A DNA stretch of 64,000 nucleotides from Pleurodeles waltl (GCF_031143425.1 NC_090440.1:1268195123-1268259122); one strand, 5' to 3'; shown: positions 8,420 to 21,891, counted from the first letter of the stretch. Program-made: numbers and translations. Notes: a model not told the origin generated them from the letters alone.

Positions 8420-11181
8420 GTGTTACCAAAAATAAATAAATAAAGGTATTTATTTTGGCGACATAGTACCAAAAATATCTTAGAGACAATACTCCTTCTG
8501 GAGGTAAGTATTATACACAATATATACACTAGACACCAAAATTAGACAAGTAAATAGTCATAGAACAGTGCAAACAATAGGAAATGCTATAAATTGCTAA
8601 GGGAGAAAATAGGTCTAGGGGCAACACAAACCATACACTAAGAAAGTGGAATGTGAATCACAAATTCCACTATAGACAAGTGTAGTGTGTGCAAAATCGC
8701 TGTGAGAGTAAGGGAGAGTAAGAATAAAGTAAAGGTAAGTAAATTACCCCACCCCCAGAGCCCAGAACAGCAGGAGTAAAGTACTGCAAGTTTCCTTCGG
8801 ACACACTACACCTTGTGATTTGGATTTTGCAGCAACCAACCAAGTCTGCAACGAACAACTGCTGGATTCCTGGACCTGAAGACCTGCAAAGGAAGGGGAC
8901 GAAGAAGTCGAAAGACGTTTCAGGAAGCACAGGAGCCCCTGACAACCCAGAAGAGTGTGCAAAAGAGGAGTCCACGGTTAGTCAAAGACTGCAGAAGTGC
9001 CCCCCTAGGAAGATGCCGGCGGGTTCCTGCATAATGCAAAGTATGTCCCACAATGTGAAGATCGTTGCAGATGTGATTTCATGTTGAAAGTCGCCAACAA
9101 GCCTCAGCTACGACTAAAGTACATTTTACATCAAAATGGCACTGGATGAACCCAGGAGGGACCTGGGGGCCTCAGCTCTGTATGAGGAGGAAGAGGGCGT
9201 CTCAGCACTTTAGAGAGCCCTCAGGATGCCAGCCAGCACTCCCAGCGGTCCCAGGACATGGGGACAAAGGTGGTGTAAAATGCGGTTGATGCAGCACAAC
9301 AAAGGAAGGTCCACGCCACCGGAGAATGACTCAGCGAGTTGAGCGTCACAGGAGGGAGTGCTGAGGACCTGGGCCAGGCTGTGCACACAGGAATTTTGCA
9401 AATAGTGCACAGAGGCCTCAGGAGGTGAAGTAGATGCAATACACAGGAGTACAATCGCTCTCTGGGAAGGCAAGGACTTACCTCCTCCAAATTGGGTCAG
9501 CAGGACCTCAGGACAGTCTATGTCGATGATGTCCACCCTCTGAGTCCTTAGGAGCACTCTCGTCTCTGTGAGAGGAGTCCAAGGGTACCAGTCGTCATCT
9601 TGAAAGATGACTGCTGGAGCAGGGGAGTTATTCCGTTACCCCACTGGAGATTTCTTCGGTCCTTCTGGTGCAGGATGAAGACAGGGAGTCCTCAGAGCGC
9701 ACAGACGATGGAAACTGTTGCAGTTGCTGACTTGGAGCTGAGGTTGCTGAGGAAAAGTATCTCTTGTAGATACATTGTTGCAGTTACTGCGTTTCTTGGA
9801 GCAGGCTGCGGTTGATCCGAGGTCAGAGGATACTGAAGTTGTTGCAGAGAATTCCTGAAGGAAACTTGCAAGCAGAATCTGAAGATAACCCACAGGAAAG
9901 ACCCTAAATAGCCCTGAGAGGGGGATTGGCTACCTTATCAGGTATGGACTATCAGGAGGGGTCTCTGATGTCACCTGCTGGCACTGGCCACTCAGAGGCC
10001 TCCAGAATGTCCCCACACCTTTCAAAGCAAAATGGCTGAAGTCTGGGACACACTGGAGGAGCTCTGGGCACCACCCCTAGGGTGGTGAAGGACAGGGGAG
10101 TGGTCACTCCCCTTTCCTTTGTCCAGTTTCATGCCAGAGCAGGGGTCAGGGGGTCCCTGACCCGGTGTAGACTGGCTTATGCAAGGAGGGCACCCTCTGT
10201 GCCCTTCAAAGCATTTCCAGAGGCTGGGGGAGGCTACCCCTCCACAGCCTGTAATACCTATTTCCAAAGGGAGAGGGTGTAACACCCTGTTCTCAGGGAA
10301 AATGCTTTGTTCTGCCTTCCTGGGACTGGGCTGCCCAGACCCCAGGAGGGCACAACCCTGTCTGTGAGGTGGCAGCAGCTGTAGCTGCAGTGCAAGCCTC
10401 AGAGAGCTGGTTTGGCAGTAATGGGGTCCATAGTGGAGCCCCCAGGATGCATGGAATTGGCTCCCCAATACCAGATTTGGAATGGGGGACAATTCCATGA
10501 TCTTAGACATGTTACATGGCCATATTTGGAGTTACCATTGTGAAGCATCATATAGGTATTGACCTATATGTAGAGCATGCGTGTAATGGTGTCCCCGCAC
10601 TCACAAAGTCCGGGGAAATGGCCCTGAACTATGTGGGGGCGCCTTTGCTAGTGCAAGGGTGCCCTCACACTTAGTAACCTTGCACCTAACCTTCAGCAAG
10701 TGAAGGTTAGACATATAGGTGACTTATAAGTTACTTAAGTGCAGTGAAAATGGCTGTGAAATAACGTGTGTTATTTCACGCAGGCTGCAAAGGCAGGCCT
10801 GTGCAAGGGTTTGTCTGAGCTCCCTATGGGTGGCAAAAGAAATGCTGCAGCCCATATGAATCTCCTGGAACCGCAATGCCCTGTTTCCTAGGTACCATAT
10901 ACTAGGGACTTATAAGGGGGGTCCAGTGTGCCAATTGAAATTGGTAAAGGAAGTCACTAGCCTACAGTGACAAATTTAAAAGCAGAGAGAGCATAAGAAC
11001 TGAGGTTCTGATTAGCAGAGCCTCAGTGACACAGTTAAGCACTACACAGACACACACATTAGGCCATAAACTATGAGTACTGGGGTCCTGACCTGCAGGA
11101 TCCCAGTGAGACAGGCAAAAACATACTGACATACAGGTATAAGTGGGGGTAACAAGCCAAGGAAGATGGCACTTTCCTACA
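8420..11181 (-). mobile_element. Gypsy-type LTR, partial (interrupted by H1)
   Basis: About 2.76 kb matches, segment by segment, the 3-kb LTR at 53251-56272 in the same orientation (sense on the minus strand). It begins at the position equivalent to ~53475, inside the poly(A)-signal region (tactaaaaataaagg), and ends ctttcctaca at 11181, the complement of the TGTAGG LTR start. The missing ~220 bp would lie beyond the other end of H1. The small open frames inside are chance ones. Confidence 0.8.
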
Positions 11182-14100
11182 ACTATTCATAAACAGCATT
11201 TTGTAGCACATGTAGTAGCTCTACAATAGTACTACTCCTGTACTACAAAATGCTATTCACAAACATACATGCAGAAGTCTTTGCCTCCACCTTGCTTATC
11301 TTTCATGTATGGAGATCTCTGCCATGACTGCAGAGATCTCCTCACATATACAAATATGTTTTAGTACTAAATGTGCGAGAGACAGGAGTGAGTGTCTGGA
11401 AAATGGGAAATACTTTTTACTGAATTGGAGGGGATAAGCAAGGAGTAGGGAGGATACATACAATCACTCACAAAAAGAGTAAGCGAATTGCTGTTCACAA
11501 ACTGCCCTTCTATAGTTACTACAATCAAAAAGGATCCAAAACAGTAGTAATTGTTCTCCAACTCAGAGCAGGAGTATATGGGGTGAAACAACATCCCATA
11601 TAAAATTATGGCGGCAGGGACTTTAAATAAAACCTATAGGAAATAATGTCAACACAATTTAAAATATTTGAACCATTAGAAAATGTAAATATATTTCATT
11701 TAATTTAGAAAAGTCTATAAATGACATAACTACTTTTTAAGAAAATATTTAGTTAACATTTTATAATTTTAAAATTATGAAACATTTATGGTAATTAAAC
11801 ATTTCTTTACATTCATTTTATACATCAATGTTAGTATTTTAATGCCCTGGTAACAATTAAATTTTTTTTTACTTAAAGTGCTTTTTTATTTAAACTTAAG
11901 ACAAATATTTTTAATCTAATATATTTTATATTGTATAAATGTATACACAATTCATTACCATTTCACCTAAAATATGTTTTCTATTTTTTTTAAAATGTAA
12001 TCAACTTTCAAACTTTTCCTTATACTGTTTAGTAGGGGGACCTCCTGATTGCAGACATCATTGCCAGTAGTAACTTTATAGTCGTAATTGATTTTGTTTT
12101 TACTGATTGCACCCCCTATTTCAAGTGGTGGTGACATGTAAGTCTAAACTTTGACTAACTTTACAATTGTAAATGGTGAATAACCAAAATTATTAAACTT
12201 ACTAAAAGGTGTTAAATCTATATGTGTAGATTTACCTCTGTGAATAGGCCCTTATGTGCCCATTATTGCTGCACATCTCTTAAGCACTATTATCCGATAC
12301 TGATGATTACAAGACATATTAATAATCTGGATTGCTCAATATTTAAAATGTAAATACCCCCTTTTTCAAATAGTATATACCCTCAGAACCATGATCTTTT
12401 TCCTTTTGATTAGATACCTGATTAAAACCTTATCAATACCTTTATGTATTGTTTTATTCATCAATTCACAAATTCTAAAAGGGCAACACAAGGATGCCAT
12501 GTGATAGATACCGGTGCTTGCCAATGTAAAACATCATTCTACATGAAAGTATACATAATTATCTTTTTATAACAAGGCCGCATCTTAAATAGTTTAATTT
12601 CATGGTCCCCAATATCATACCTGCATTAATCTTTCAATGTTCATTCACTACAGTCTGCTCCGTAGAAAAAGCTGTACATTCTAAAATTGCTATTCTATCA
12701 ACATGTTGTTCCAGCATAGTTGTTCTTTAGAACCTTGACACCACTTCATTAGAACATAGGGAAATCAGCTGACAGACTGATGCACTTATGGAAGTACATG
12801 TTTTCATTCAGCATGTCAGAATTTTTCTAATATGAATGGGTAAGATATTAGCAAATGTTTAGAACATGTGACCCCAATTTAGCTTCTGGGAAACCAGTCA
12901 TAATTTCCATAGGAAAATCATAAAACAAAGAAAAATCTCTCAAGGATGGTTCATTGGATCAGAATTTTTCACATGGTGAATTCACTTTATAACTCACCTC
13001 TGTTCCCAAAATAAATGAGACTCCACCAATAAATTAGTTCTACTCTGTGTAACAACTGTTATTATTCTTTTTATGGACTAATTCTATGGCTTACAGAACA
13101 AGGCATTACATGTGACAGATTTCGATAGGAAAACAATGAAGTTGCCTTATCAAGAAACAAAAAAACTATAGAAATGCTTCTCGTAGCCCTCTAATTACAT
13201 AGTACAGGTAAACAAACATCATCTAACATATGATTTTGTGAATTTCATACCAAATTTTAAGTGTCTGATTTACAATAGCAATTAAACTGGGGGCAGGTGA
13301 TCACTCCCAATAAATTACTGACCTGGAAGGAGTAAGGTCCTGAGCTTCATTCTGGGGCTGTAGCTCTTACCCAATGCTTACATTTTCTATGTGATAAAAT
13401 GTGATGGGAGAGTTGTCCTGCTGGCATAATATGGGAGTTTCAATTTGCAGTTTCAACTGTATGAAACATTTAGACATCCTTAAATGTACACTTATTATAT
13501 TTATACATGTGCAACTGGTTATGTGTAAGATTGACATATCTTCTACAAAGAATTGCAAAACTATTTCTAGGAACTAGTGACTCATATAATATAGCAAGGG
13601 GTTCCATAATCATTTGTTAATTCCACCCCATTCAGAAATGTACTCCAAATTTGCTGCAAGCATGGGTGCATGCTCACTTAGGTATTCTTCTATTTTGGGT
13701 ATCTGGTAAAATTGTTGTTTAGGTGATAAGTAAGCTTGGACTATCATTCATATTTATTTTTGTTGGAGTATACAGTGTAATTTATAGTCTACGGATTGTT
13801 TAGGAAAATTTGCCTGCACTCATGCATTGGTCTTTGATGCAGACCTGCTGTTTCGATACCTTTCACCCAGCCTTTTTGATTTATATACGTAGTGCATCCT
13901 CTCCTGTTAAAGGTGAATTAGGGTTTCACTTATATAACAATGACACAGAGACTATTTTTAGGCTTTGTCATTCGTCTTTAGCAAGACCTAGATTTCATTC
14001 AGGCCACAAACTTGGCTTGTAATCACCATTAGACCAAGACCCAGATTTGCTAAGAAATTGCAGTATGGTGTTGCACTGAGAGACTAAAAATAATGTTGCA

Positions 14101-14730
14101 CCATTTTAGTCTGCATTGCATGATTATGTTGTCATCTAGTATTTTGGTGGTAAATAGGCAGTATCTGTAATATGCTAAACAACATTAGCATTGAGACACT
14201 GTGCAAAGACGGGCAAGCAAGTTTGCACTCGAGGATCACCCTAAAGTACAGATGTTGATGCATGGATAACAGGACTTGACAGTCCTGTTTTTCCATCAGG
14301 CCTTTCCCCTGTTTGCTTGAGCACTTGAAGGCCGGTTTTAAAAGTCAAAGGCAGCTCCTGGTACCTCTGTCACTTTCCCCAGCCTCCAAAAGTTAATTGC
14401 TGCAGGCACACGGAGGCTTTAATAAAGAAAGAAAGAGAAGGATGGAAGGCAAAAATAAAAGCAAAGGTATAAGAGAGAGAGGAGAGAAGGAGAGAGAATG
14501 GATGAATGAGCAAGAGAGATATTGCACAAGGAGATGAAGGAAGTGGGTCTAGTTTGACCATTTGTGCCAGGGCTGCTTTTAGTTCACCAGTCCTGCCCTG
14601 ACAGATAACTGACACTCAGAAAGGAAAGGGGGAGATGATGTAATGTTATGACTAGAACTGAAGACCTTGGAATTGGGAACTGTGTTGGAGTATCGACCTT
14701 GGCTTAATGTCCAGTGATCCTGGACAAATC
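11182..14730. other. AT-rich DNA without recognisable genes
   Basis: About 3.5 kb with no supported coding region. 11640-12010 is strongly AT-rich with T and A runs. At 11195-11254 there is a 12-bp inverted repeat (agcattttgtag...ctacaaaatgct) with a smaller nested one, possibly a MITE end. I recognise no family. Confidence 0.5.
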
Positions 14731-15318
14731 ACTTAGGGCCTCATTACAAGGCTGGCAGTCTTCAGAACGCCAGCCTCATGGTGGTGGTCAGGACTGACAC
14801 AGCTGTGGTGGTATGACCACCACATTACAACACTGGTGGTCAGACCGCCAGAGTCCCGCCAGCACCGTCAGAATCCATGATTCCGATGACATGATGGTGG
14901 CAGAGATTGTAATTCACCAAGGCACCGCTGCATGCAGCGGTGCACTGCAGATTACGCCCTCATTCTCTGCCAGCCTTTTCATGGTGGTTTCATCCCTTGG
15001 AAAAGTTTGGCAGAGAACAGGTGCAAGAGGCCATGGGGGGGCCCCTGCACTGCCCATGCACTTGGCAGACAGTGAACAATGTGAGGGTGGTGGTGCACCT
15101 TGCAGGCTACAACATTGCCACCTGCTCGATTACGAGCCAGAGACAATGCGGCAGTCTGTTTACTGCTAGGCTGGCAGGCAGAAACCGAGGTTTCCACCCA
15201 CTGACCTAGTGGGATACTCCTAATAGGTCCTGCGGGGCGGTCACCACGAAGGCAGCGGCCAACCTATTGGGAGTTTGGTGGCCGGGCTTTCCCATCCATC
15301 AAACTCAAATGAGGTCCT
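14731..15318. mobile_element. MITE-like element with short TIRs
   Basis: The left end ttagggcctcattac and the right end aatgaggtccttaa are inverted copies of one another, about 590 bp apart. The interior contains tggtggtca/accaccac hairpin segments. The flanks offer tta, suggesting a Harbinger-type 3-bp duplication. There is no coding capacity, so it is non-autonomous. Confidence 0.6.
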
Positions 15319-16283
15319 TAATATCCCACGCCTAAAAGATGAATGCAGCTGATGCTCTTGTAAAGTGCTCCAATACATTCAGGTCTAGTTCACACAAAAA
15401 AAAAAAAAAAAAAAAACAATGGTCCAGATTTATCAAGGTTTTGTGTCGCCTTCGTGCCACTCGAGAGGACACATTCCCAGGGGGTCTGCAGGCATTCCAA
15501 AGCGTGGGCCAACAGAAAGGCACTTCTCCAGATGGGGCCTATTGAAAGAACCATATGAATGTTTTTAATCTTTGTTACATCATTTGTGCAGCAATTTTAA
15601 AAGCACTGCAAAGTTCCTTGTATATCCAGCAGTTTTTTGGCAAAAACTCTGTTGATTAGTGTACCTGTTGGAGAGAGATGGGAGTTTTGTCTACTGACAT
15701 TTTCAACTCATCTGAGGTTAATATGCCTGCTGCAAAGAATGTGTATCATAAATATCAAAGACTAGTATTTTATGTGCCTAGCACAGCGGGTTGCTGCTTT
15801 TGTCACACAGAATATTTTGTTACTGTGCAGTTCATAAGTTACAACCGTATTCTAGCACAGTGAGCTATGAACTTCTATCAAAGAGCTGCATGGAAACTGC
15901 ATTGTTCAAGTTAGAAAGTTATGTTTTTTGCAGTCTTTCATTTTCCTGATGCTGCCAAAAACAGTTTGTTTGATTAGAAATACATTTTTATTATCAAAGT
16001 CCACTAACCACTGTGTTATGTTATGAATCCTGAGTTTGTGCTTCTCCAGACCAAGCATTCTTAGAAAAAGCCTCCCAGAATGGATGACATGTGAATCCTA
16101 CACCTTGTGGTCCACTTTGCCTTATGTAACATTTTCTATACTCTGATTTAAACATGTATGATTGATTGGCTCTGTATGTGTGTGATGAAAAGTGCCCAAC
16201 ACCCTCCACTGATCTGAGAGGTGTTATAAAACAAACAAAATGCATACAATACAAGGCTTATGGAGAAATGAGAGGCACTTAAG
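15319..16283. other. Unassigned DNA with A21 tract
   Basis: Holds an uninterrupted run of 21 A at 15396-15416, possibly the tail of a retroposed sequence. No gene or family is recognised in the rest. Confidence 0.4.
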
Positions 16284-16516
16284 GTTTTACTGCCTTTTTC
16301 CAGCACATATTTATGTGAAAAAGCTTTCTCAGATCTTATGTACCTAAAAAATAAATACAGAAATCACTTGGGAAATTTAAAATCTGATCTGAGGATTCAA
16401 CTTTCCGAAATAAAACCAAACATTGAAAAATTAGTCGCCGAGATGCAGCACCGACCTGCTCATAAAATGTTTTTGATTTTTAAATATTTTTTCAATATAA
16501 AATCTTCAGGAATTTG
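16284..16516 (+). pseudogene. hAT transposase C-terminal dimerisation domain fragment
   Basis: One frame from 16284 reads VLLPFSSTYLCEKAFSDL, then LKNKYRNHL, then DLRIQLSEIKPNIEKLV, ending at a TGA about 16514. STYLCExxFS, the KNKYRN segment and DLR...L...P.I..L are the recognisable core of the hAT C-terminal dimerisation region, also found in domesticated BED-finger proteins. There is no start codon, and no upstream transposase domain could be followed, so this is a relic. It is too short to give a subfamily. Confidence 0.72.
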
Positions 16517-17950
16517 AGTATTTGATTGGTGTGCACTGGTTTGTGTATATTTTGCAACTTACTGTTATAATGTTTGAAATTTAAATTGTACAAATTGCTT
16601 GGAGATCCCCGGTTTCCAGTAGTGATTTAGTGGGGGCCCTTAAGAGTCAAAAGTGGGGGGAACCATTTATCTCAAGTAACGCAAAGCAGCACAAATCTCT
16701 GCCTTGCATTACTTTGCCCCAGGGAGGAGTTACATGGGTGGAGCATGGGTGTTCCCTCAAACTCATCCATATATTTGGCACATTCCTAGATTCACCATTA
16801 GTGGTAGACCTAAAAATGCATCTAAACCCTACGCCTCATGAGGGGAGGCGTAACAGGGGAAATATGTTTATTTCTTCTCATTTTTTTCCTTTTTTTATAC
16901 ATGTGCTTCTTTCTGCAGCAGACATAGAAGGAGGAAAATGCCTCTGAGTATTGGTTTTGGCAAGAAGATGTCCCTTCCTGCACAAAAACATTCCTCCCTG
17001 CAATGCATGCACCCTTCAACTATGGTGCAAGGGTGCCTGTGTTGGCGTTAGGCAGCGAAACGTACACCAACACTGGGGAAGGACAGGAATCTGCTGTACA
17101 ATACTAAATACGGCTCATTCCTGCTCCTTTTCCTTTCACGCAGCACAGCAAGATGTCTTGCTCACTTGCATTGCATGAATTCTTAGTAAATAAGGCCCAT
17201 GGCATCTACTTCACCTGAGAAGCACCATACGCCAATACTTTCTTCGTGAGCTGCAGCATAATCATTACATTAAAACAAGGTTACCTGGGGTGTTTTACGT
17301 TGCATTGAAAATAGAGACATAGACGATTGTCTGGCTAAAAGAAAAGTGACTTTCACAGAACTGTATGTAACAGGATAGGTACAACGTATTTCGCCAGTGA
17401 TAGCACTCGTAGGAGAATCCGACCTTGAAACATACAATGCAACAAAGAGCGGGTATAAATTGGACGGTACCTCAACCACACACAACTGTGAATAACTCTG
17501 CAGGAAGCCTCTCAACAGTAAAGAGCACAAACTGTCTGATAGCCCTCATCCCTTTTGTGCGGCGGATCTTTAATTAGACTTCACACAATGACCAAATTTT
17601 TTTTAAAAAACGAATGGGCAGCTGTAAGCTGTGTCTGGACCGTCCGTCACAATGAACATCAGTGTCTTGGTTCTGTCCTCCAGAGAAAAGGGAATCTGTC
17701 GTCCATTGTTCGTGTAATAGAATGCAAAGGATGTCACACAAGAAAATTACATTCAACCGCTTTTCTGTTATTCTGCTCTCCGCATAACACCGCAAATTGT
17801 CTCAGGCATCGGTTGGAGAGCATAAAGGAGGCGTTAACGCATGTTGATTAAAAAACAATTTTGACTTGACGCTTCATTGTACTAGGGGAAACGAATATCT
17901 GCAAGATAAATTTGCATATTAATGAGTTGACCGCCAAGATATTTTGGCCC
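16517..17950. repeat. Noncoding; probable MITE at about 16630-17205
   Basis: The stretch ends with ...agtaaataaggccca near 17205, the inverted form of gggcctcatttacc seen at 59424. Both neighbourhoods share phrases such as cattcctg and cctgcac. This suggests members of one short element family, but boundaries are approximate. 17206-17950 shows nothing I recognise. Confidence 0.35.
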
Positions 17951-18090
17951 ATATTTATACTTATTTAGCGCCGCATTTGCGCCGCTTTTTGTCGCAAAAG
18001 CAGGGCAAACTTACAAAATACAATTGTATTTTGTAAGTTTGCCCTGCTTTTGCATAAAAAAACAACGCAAATGCGGTGCTAAAAAGCGTC
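17951..18090. mobile_element. Palindromic MITE-like element with perfect 60-bp palindrome
   Basis: Begins with the recurrent ccatatttatac end. Its core, 17994-18053, is a perfect 60-bp palindrome (30-bp arms, no loop) centred on caattg at 18021-18026. The outer arms (gcgccgcatttgcg versus cgcaaatgcggtgc) are imperfect complements. The right end seems truncated at 18090. A half copy occurs at 26867-26942. Confidence 0.75.
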
Positions 18091-18880
18091 CTGCTGGGGA
18101 CCAGGGCCGGCTTTAGCACTGGTGGCGCCCTATGCGACAGTCTTTTTTTGGCACCCCCCCACACCATGACCACCTCCTCCGATATCCTCACTTCCACCCT
18201 ACAAATGTGCTCCTCATTTCTCCATAGCTGCCCTTTCACATACATTCATTTGTTTTAAAGTGCTTCTAAAGGCTGGCTTTACTAATCCATCCAGGTATCT
18301 GCATAAAAAAATTATTCTTTTTTTTGTAGCAGGCATATTAACCCTTTACGCTACTTGATGGTGAGTCAAAGCTGCCACTAGACAAACCTCCGATCTCTCT
18401 CTCTCTAGCAAGAACATTAATCACAAGAGGTATGTGGACATTTTACTTGCTTCCTGAAGGTTGGACTCACAAGAAACTTTTCAGCAGGTGTTTTTAAATT
18501 GCAAGTTTTTTAAGTTATTGCTTAACCAGCGCCCCCACTGAGGTCAGCACCCAGTGCTGCCGTATTGCTCACACCACCATGAAGCCAGACCTGCAGGGGA
18601 CCCCTTGCCCAGCACCGACGGCATGCGCACTGTCTGCTCTGCTTTGCAGACAGTGTGCATTCCAAGGGTACTGTAGTGTTGAGATATTGCCCTTTGCTCC
18701 TTTAAAGTAGTTGAGACCAATATCCTAAGACTGTTCCCGCGACTCAGTGTGGCGGGAATGCATATTACAATGTTCCCAACGGTCAGCCCAGTGGCGACAA
18801 CAGATCTTACCTCATTGGAGACTGAAAAACAGACATATCTGTTGTTCGGCTCTTTTATTCTTTTCTAACAGCAGTCAGAG
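18091..18880. other. Unassigned repetitive-looking DNA
   Basis: Begins with gggccggctttagcactggtggcgccc, which reads like a dispersed repeat, and includes a C-rich patch. I cannot name its family and see no gene. Confidence 0.3.
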
Positions 18881-19020
18881 CACCTGTTACTGATGACGCT
18901 CCAGGCCCGTATTCTTGCTTCTCTTCTTCTGATGGAACTTTTTGGGGTACTTGAGGGGTAAAGAGAGTTAAAACCAACCTTTAAATATAATAGGCAGTGC
19001 AACCCATTTGGTCACACATT
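18881..19020. repeat. Dispersed repeat, copy 1
   Basis: Matches 35026-35163 along most of its length (shared phrases: attcttgcttctcttctt, gagagtt, ggtcacacatta). Both copies end at the same cacatta, after which unrelated DNA begins. The family is unknown. Confidence 0.6.
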
Positions 19021-19880
19021 AAGGGCCTGATTTAGATCTTGGTGGTAATGGTCCTGCCATTGCTTTTCTGTCTGAAAACCCATCCGCTATCATGAGGGTC
19101 CGCCCGTCCTGTTTAGATGTTAGAGGGAGCAAAGGCGAAAGACCCCCAATGGTCGGCCATCACCGCCACAGTGCAAAGGTTGTATGTCGGAACAACGAGT
19201 GCTTCAACCACCCATGTCTGAACAATGAGGTCGGAACTGCGACCTCGTTGTTAACACTAATGCCTTTACCACAAATGCCTTAACAACGATTTTTCGTTGT
19301 AAAGGCATTCCTGGTAAAGGCATTAGTGAACAGCATGCATGGTTCCAGCATGCGTCTCCTCTGGCCCTCCACCCCTAAAAATTACCGCGACCCCCCACCC
19401 TCAAAACCACCCCAACCCCAAAATGAACACAAACCCAACCCCCTCCCCTAAAACCTAAAGCACCCCAACCCCCACCCCTAAAACCTAAACCCTGCCCCCC
19501 AGCCCCCAACTCCCGCCCCTAAACCTTAATCACCCGAGCCCCCACCCCACCCCAAAAACAAAAAATACACCGACTCCCCACCCTCGCCCCTAAAACCTAA
19601 AGCACCCCAACCCTCCACCCCACCCCTAAAACCTAAACCCTGACCCCCAGCCCCTAAACCTTACTCACCCCGAGCCCCCACCCCCAAAAAAACAGCCCCA
19701 GTCCCAGCCAAACTTATCTCCTCCTTGACTGCATCGACTCCCTTCTTCTGTGCATTAACCACGCATATACGTAGTTCACACATGCGTGGTTAAGGCCCTG
19801 AACAAGGAAGTCATGGAAAACGAAAGCGTTGTTTCGCTTTCATTTTCCACGACTTTGTTGTTCAGGACTCATTGTTCGGG
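19021..19880. repeat. Hairpin-rich element with C-rich tract
   Basis: Starts agggcctgatttag, like other MITE ends here. Contains a hairpin at 19255-19328 (cactaatgcctttacc...ggtaaaggcattagtg), a C-rich tract at 19370-19690 with repeated cccctaaaacctaaa, and two hairpins around 19757-19867 (accacgcat...atgcgtggt and cctgaacaa...ttgttcagg). No coding capacity. Confidence 0.55.
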
Positions 19881-20303
19881 ATGCTTCCCCAGTGCAAATC
19901 ATGGTGTGCATTCCCACCAATGCAACTGTGGTGGCTAAACCTCAATACCTGAGTTGGTGGACTGGGGAGGATAAAATGATGAAACTCACCATTTTGACAC
20001 TTTCCACATTTCCTGCCACCATGAACCCACTCATACTAGTCCTGCTGTTGCTCCTGAGCCAGGTTCAAGATGGAAATCAACCCCGTTGAACACAGCGCAA
20101 GTCACAGTAATTCCTGTTATGCTCAGAATTGTTGCTTCACTGTAGCACTGGACTTGTGAATGGGTAAATATTTTTGCCAAACAACACCACAATGATGTGC
20201 AATGCTTGTTTTATGGAAAATTATTACACACACCTGTTTGGGCACATTTCTCTCTATGATTGCTGTGACTTTTTGTGTGGGTGTCCATTGCCATGAAGGC
20301 AGT
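19881..20303. other. Unassigned DNA
   Basis: No gene or known repeat seen. It may include the 3' flank of the older Harbinger relic. Confidence 0.3.
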
Positions 20304-20456
20304 TCATACCATAGAAGATGCTGAGTCACTAGTATCCTCGGTGTCAGACACCTCACCCTCCATGCCACTGGCTCCCGCAGTGTCTGTGATGTCCACACCA
20401 GATTCACAGTGGCAAGCTTCCTCTCCGTCTCCTGTCAATTCCTTGCCCAGACAATG

Positions 20457-20798
20457 CTGAAAAGACAAATACAACCGCTTGAGGGTATTTGTGCAAATAC
20501 AATTTGACATGAAATATGATCACACAAAATTTGCTCAAAGTCTAGAAATTCCCCATGCCTGTTCATATATCATGTTTGACATTCTCTCTTATACATATGT
20601 AGTCCCCTCCATGACAAAGAGCTTCAATAATATGAGTAAACACATATACCATGAGACATTTCTAACCCATTGCAGCACAGAGTTAAAATATATTCAAATT
20701 TCCTAAAATCCATGTCTTGGGCTTGAAGTTGCTTTCTCAAGATAGGATCTCACAACATCTATGTGATGTAATCTTCCATCTGCAAATGTCCCTTTAAG
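20457..20798. other. Intron-2 DNA of relic MybA, left of the L1
   Basis: No coding signal. Ends in the 12-bp L1 target duplication at 20799. Confidence 0.4.
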
Positions 20799-20810
20799 TA
20801 TCACAATTTT
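20799..20810. repeat. L1 target-site duplication, 5' copy
   Basis: tatcacaatttt, identical to 27237-27248 on the other side of the L1. Confidence 0.9.
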
Positions 20811-21891
20811 TGGGGGGCGTGGCCTGGCCTGCCGGCAAGGTGACCATCACTGCGTGAGGCTCTGTCGGGCTTAGGGCCTTTTTCATTTATTTCTCCTGGC
20901 GGGCGGCTGACCGTGTGCTAGTCCCGTGCTGCGGTCCTCCGGAGCCCCTGGTGCCGCTTTCTGTTCTGGCGGCGGGTCCCGGTGAAGGCTGGTTAAGGTG
21001 CTTCTCCCCGTCTCAGGAGAGCGGGGCCTGGGTGCACGGCGTGGCCTGCGGTGCTGGCGATCGCTCCAGCTCCAGGCTCGTGCCCTGGCTGGTGGGCCTT
21101 GGTGGGCATCGCGGCTGCCCAGAGAGTAGAGACATCTGGCGGGGGCATTTGGGCCCTCCCTGCCAAGGCCTTTCGGAGGTCGGATCGGACCGTGGACTGG
21201 ATGGGGCTGAGGCTTAGCGGCGCCGTGTGTGAGAGCTGGTGTGCCTGCAGGGGCCGGCTGGCTGTGAGCATTGGGGCCTGGTTCCTGCTGGGCTGGGCGC
21301 CCGCGGTCAGACCCAGGCCAGAGGCATTGGATTGGTCCCGGGCACCATTGTGACACAGGAGCCAGGCGGCCGTCTGCCTCTTGGGTGGCTGGGTGCCCGG
21401 GGTCGTCCTGGGGAGGCCCGTGCGGGCTGATTGCCGTGCGGCACACTTCTGTGGGGCTGGGCCCTTGTGGCTTGGGGGACATCGCCGGCCAGATCGGGCC
21501 GGAGGAGTTTACCTACCTACTGGAGCTGTGAAGCCCTTCTTGGCCTTGCCTCTTTAGAAGGCTGGTGGGCCCGTGGTGAGTTGACTGGCACTGCCGGATG
21601 TGGGCTTGAGTCGGGGCTCCTGGTCACTGGGCTTCACTTGGAGGTGTCTCATCGTTGGATATATGCGAATGCCCTTGCGGTGGCTGCAGGTTGCAGCTAG
21701 GGGTTCCTGGGCCGGCGTGCTAGGTGCGCCTGTGTGGTGAACTGGTGGCCCGCTCCTGCCTTGCCTGGACTGTGTTGAGGGGTCCCCCGGAGTTCGCGGG
21801 GTGGCCCTTGGGTGTGCAGATATCCTGGGCTGACTGCTTCATGGTCTTCCCGCTGGTGGACTAGGCTGGGTGGCGCCTGCGGTTATGGAAC
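20811..21891 (+). promoter_or_regulatory. L1 5'UTR with presumed internal promoter
   Basis: About 1.08 kb of GC- and CpG-rich DNA between the L1 start and the ORF1 ATG. L1 elements carry an internal promoter here (family knowledge). No specific box is claimed. The open frames inside are not conserved-looking. Confidence 0.6.

Noticed and set aside
11195..11254. tRNA-like or ncRNA hairpin
   Set aside because: Short AT-rich inverted repeat only, with no cloverleaf and no promoter boxes.
19370..19690. CCCTAA-like telomeric array
   Set aside because: The repeated unit is an irregular cccctaaaacctaaa with variable spacing, not a true telomere hexamer array.
20883..21482. 199-codon minus-strand frame
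   Set aside because: Lies in the GC-rich L1 5'UTR, antisense. Pro/Ala/Gly-rich composition only, no motif.
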